Positions 5,705 to 6,768 of a stretch of DNA of 6,768 nt are shown one piece after another. The notes beneath the pieces were generated by a model, which saw only the letters and a list, made by a program, of their open reading frames with translations, did not search any database and was not told the origin of the DNA. A program made the position numbers and the translations under genes. The DNA is from Thermus_A sp040290245 (lineage in GTDB: Bacteria; Deinococcota; Deinococci; Deinococcales; Thermaceae): assembly GCF_040290245.1 (NCBI RefSeq), contig NZ_PSMQ01000078.1, positions 1 to 6,768 on the forward strand, given 5' to 3'. Each line of letters starts with the position of its first letter. Positions within the stretch are counted from its first letter, which is position 1.

Positions 5705-5712
5705 CCTCCTTA
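5705..5712 (-). promoter_or_regulatory. Ribosome binding site of lysZ fused to the lysY stop codon
   Basis: The minus strand reads TAAGGAGG, four bases before the lysZ ATG at 5700. The first three bases are the stop codon of lysY, so a ribosome finishing lysY sits on the lysZ ribosome binding site. This favours coupled translation and fixes the lysZ start. Confidence 0.8.
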
Positions 5713-6747
5713 GGGGTGGAGTCCGGGGAAGTCCAGGCCCAGGGTCTCGGGCCAGCCCATGCGGATGTTCAGGGCTTGGAGGGCGTGGCCCGCCGTGCCC
5801 TTGACCAGGTTGTCCAGGGCGGAGAGGACCACCAGGCGCCCGGTTTCGGCCTCGAGTTCAAAGCCGATGTCGATGAAGTTCGTCCCCTCCACCACCTTGG
5901 GGTCGGGGTAGCGGAAGAGGCCCTTTTTCTGCTTGACGAGGCGGACGAAGGGCTCCTGGGCGTAGGCCTCCCGGTAGGCCTGCCAGACGTCCCGCTCGCT
6001 CCAGCCGTCCAAGAGAAAGGCCTGGGCGGTCATGAGGATGCCCCGCACCCGGTCGGTGGCGATGGCCGTGAGGTGGACCTCGGGCCGGCCGGGAAGGTTT
6101 TCCACCACCTCCGCGGTGTGCCGGTGCCCCGTGGCCTTGTAGACCCGGTACGAGCCCGCCCGTTCCGGATGGTGGCTTCCCGGGTTCGCCTCTGCCCCGG
6201 CGGCGGAGGTGGAGATGAGGAGGGTGGCAAGGACTGGCTTGGGCTGAAGGAGGCCCGCTTTGAAAAGGGGGTAAAGGGCAAGGAGGGTAGCGGTGGCGTT
6301 GCACCCGGCGCCGGCCAGGCGGTTGCTTTCGCGGATCTTTTCCCGGTAAAGCTCGGGCACCGCATAGACCCATTTGGGAAGCTCCTCCGGAAAGGGGTGG
6401 GGCCGGCCGTAGTACTTCTCGTACAGGGCGGGGTCCTTCAGGCGAAAGTCCGCGGAGAGGTCCAAAATGACCTCCCCCAGGCCGATGTACCGCTCATAGG
6501 CCTCGAGGAAGGCCCCGTGGGGCAGGGCCAGGACCAGGATCTCTGTGGGCTCGAGCTTTTCTGGGGGGATGAACTTGAGGCTGGTCCGACCCCGTAGGTT
6601 TGGGTGGACCAGGTGGACGAACTCCCCCGCGAAGCGGCGGCTGGTGACCTGGGTGACCTCGAGGTAGGGGTGGCCCAGGGCCAGGCGCAAAAACTCCCCG
6701 CCCGCATACCCCGAGCCCCCCACGATGGCTACCCTCCTCCTACCCAC
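5710..6747 (-). CDS. lysY: [LysW]-aminoadipyl-phosphate reductase (ArgC-like)
   Basis: This 345-residue protein is homologous to ArgC and reads throughout like Thermus LysY. It reduces LysW-bound alpha-aminoadipyl phosphate with NADPH to the semialdehyde, the step after LysZ. Visible features are the nucleotide-binding loop VGGSGYAGGE at residues 9-18, the catalytic cysteine C149 within GAGCNATAT (146-154), ISTSAAGAEA (178-187), SHHPERAGS (191-199) and GHRHTAEV (207-214) with an expected catalytic histidine, and the C-terminal DNLVKGTAGHALQALN at 312-327. The length is normal. The start is GTG at 6747, eight bases before the end of the upstream lysX, with GGGAGG at 6759-6754 as ribosome binding site. 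An ArgC role in arginine synthesis is the alternative, but the lysX-lysY-lysZ order argues for lysine. Confidence 0.95.
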   Translation of the reverse strand: MGRRRVAIVGGSGYAGGEFLRLALGHPYLEVTQVTSRRFAGEFVHLVHPNLRGRTSLKFIPPEKLEPTEILVLALPHGAFLEAYERYIGLGEVILDLSADFRLKDPALYEKYYGRPHPFPEELPKWVYAVPELYREKIRESNRLAGAGCNATATLLALYPLFKAGLLQPKPVLATLLISTSAAGAEANPGSHHPERAGSYRVYKATGHRHTAEVVENLPGRPEVHLTAIATDRVRGILMTAQAFLLDGWSERDVWQAYREAYAQEPFVRLVKQKKGLFRYPDPKVVEGTNFIDIGFELEAETGRLVVLSALDNLVKGTAGHALQALNIRMGWPETLGLDFPGLHP

Positions 6748-6768
6748 GGCCCCCCTCCCAGGCGTAGC
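6740..6768 (-). CDS. lysX: C-terminal end of probable lysX (alpha-aminoadipate-LysW ligase)
   Basis: Only the last eight full codons are in the window. They read YAWEGGRG and stop at TAG (6742-6740). Thermus LysX, as I remember it, ends with a similar EYAW plus a few residues, and lysX lies directly upstream of lysY in Thermus. LysX is an ATP-grasp ligase that attaches alpha-aminoadipate to the C-terminal glutamate of LysW. The gene overlaps lysY by eight bases (GTGGGTAG). The call rests on four matching residues and gene order. Confidence 0.55.

Noticed and set aside
5269..6597. A 442-codon open frame on the plus strand opposite lysY and lysZ
   Set aside because: Both minus-strand genes have full family motifs over the same bases. 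The plus-strand translation is a low-complexity shadow typical of high-GC DNA.

Overview
The window looks like a chromosomal segment of a Thermus species (Deinococcota). The support is the high GC content with G/C-rich third codon positions, LysW-type lysine biosynthesis genes whose proteins read like Thermus LysZ and LysY, and a GH57 protein resembling the Thermus thermophilus branching enzyme. Every well supported gene is on the minus strand, so transcription runs from high to low coordinates. No rRNA, tRNA, CRISPR array, insertion sequence or origin was seen, and no gene-free stretch exceeds about 70 bases.

Right part (about 3348-6768). This is the end of a lysine operon: the last codons of a probable lysX, then lysY (reductase), lysZ (kinase) and a GH57 1,4-alpha-glucan branching enzyme. 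The genes overlap or lie a few bases apart. LysZ phosphorylates the LysW-bound alpha-aminoadipate made by LysX, and LysY reduces it to the semialdehyde on the way to lysine. The GH57 enzyme belongs to glycogen metabolism and appears to be carried on the same transcript.

Middle part (about 1041-3347). This is an accessory-looking block that is lower in GC. A 67-base intergenic gap holds a probable promoter/operator with two direct repeats 11 bases apart. It is followed by a membrane-anchored SPFH/band-7 protein, a tiny Arc-like ribbon-helix-helix protein, a CPBP (CAAX-type) intramembrane protease and a small secreted protein of unknown function. The first three genes overlap each other. The ribbon-helix-helix gene has its natural ATG out of frame with its body, separated by a run of eight A, which suggests transcriptional slippage, a frameshift mutation or a sequencing error. 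This module is the most interesting part of the window.

Left part (1-1004). rapZ (yvcJ), encoding a P-loop nucleotide-binding protein, is followed by an overlapping start that resembles the membrane-anchored N-terminus of YvcK, its usual neighbour. That frame closes after 52 codons, next to three runs of six G. A protein-like open frame on the opposite strand crosses the same bases, so the left edge is unresolved.
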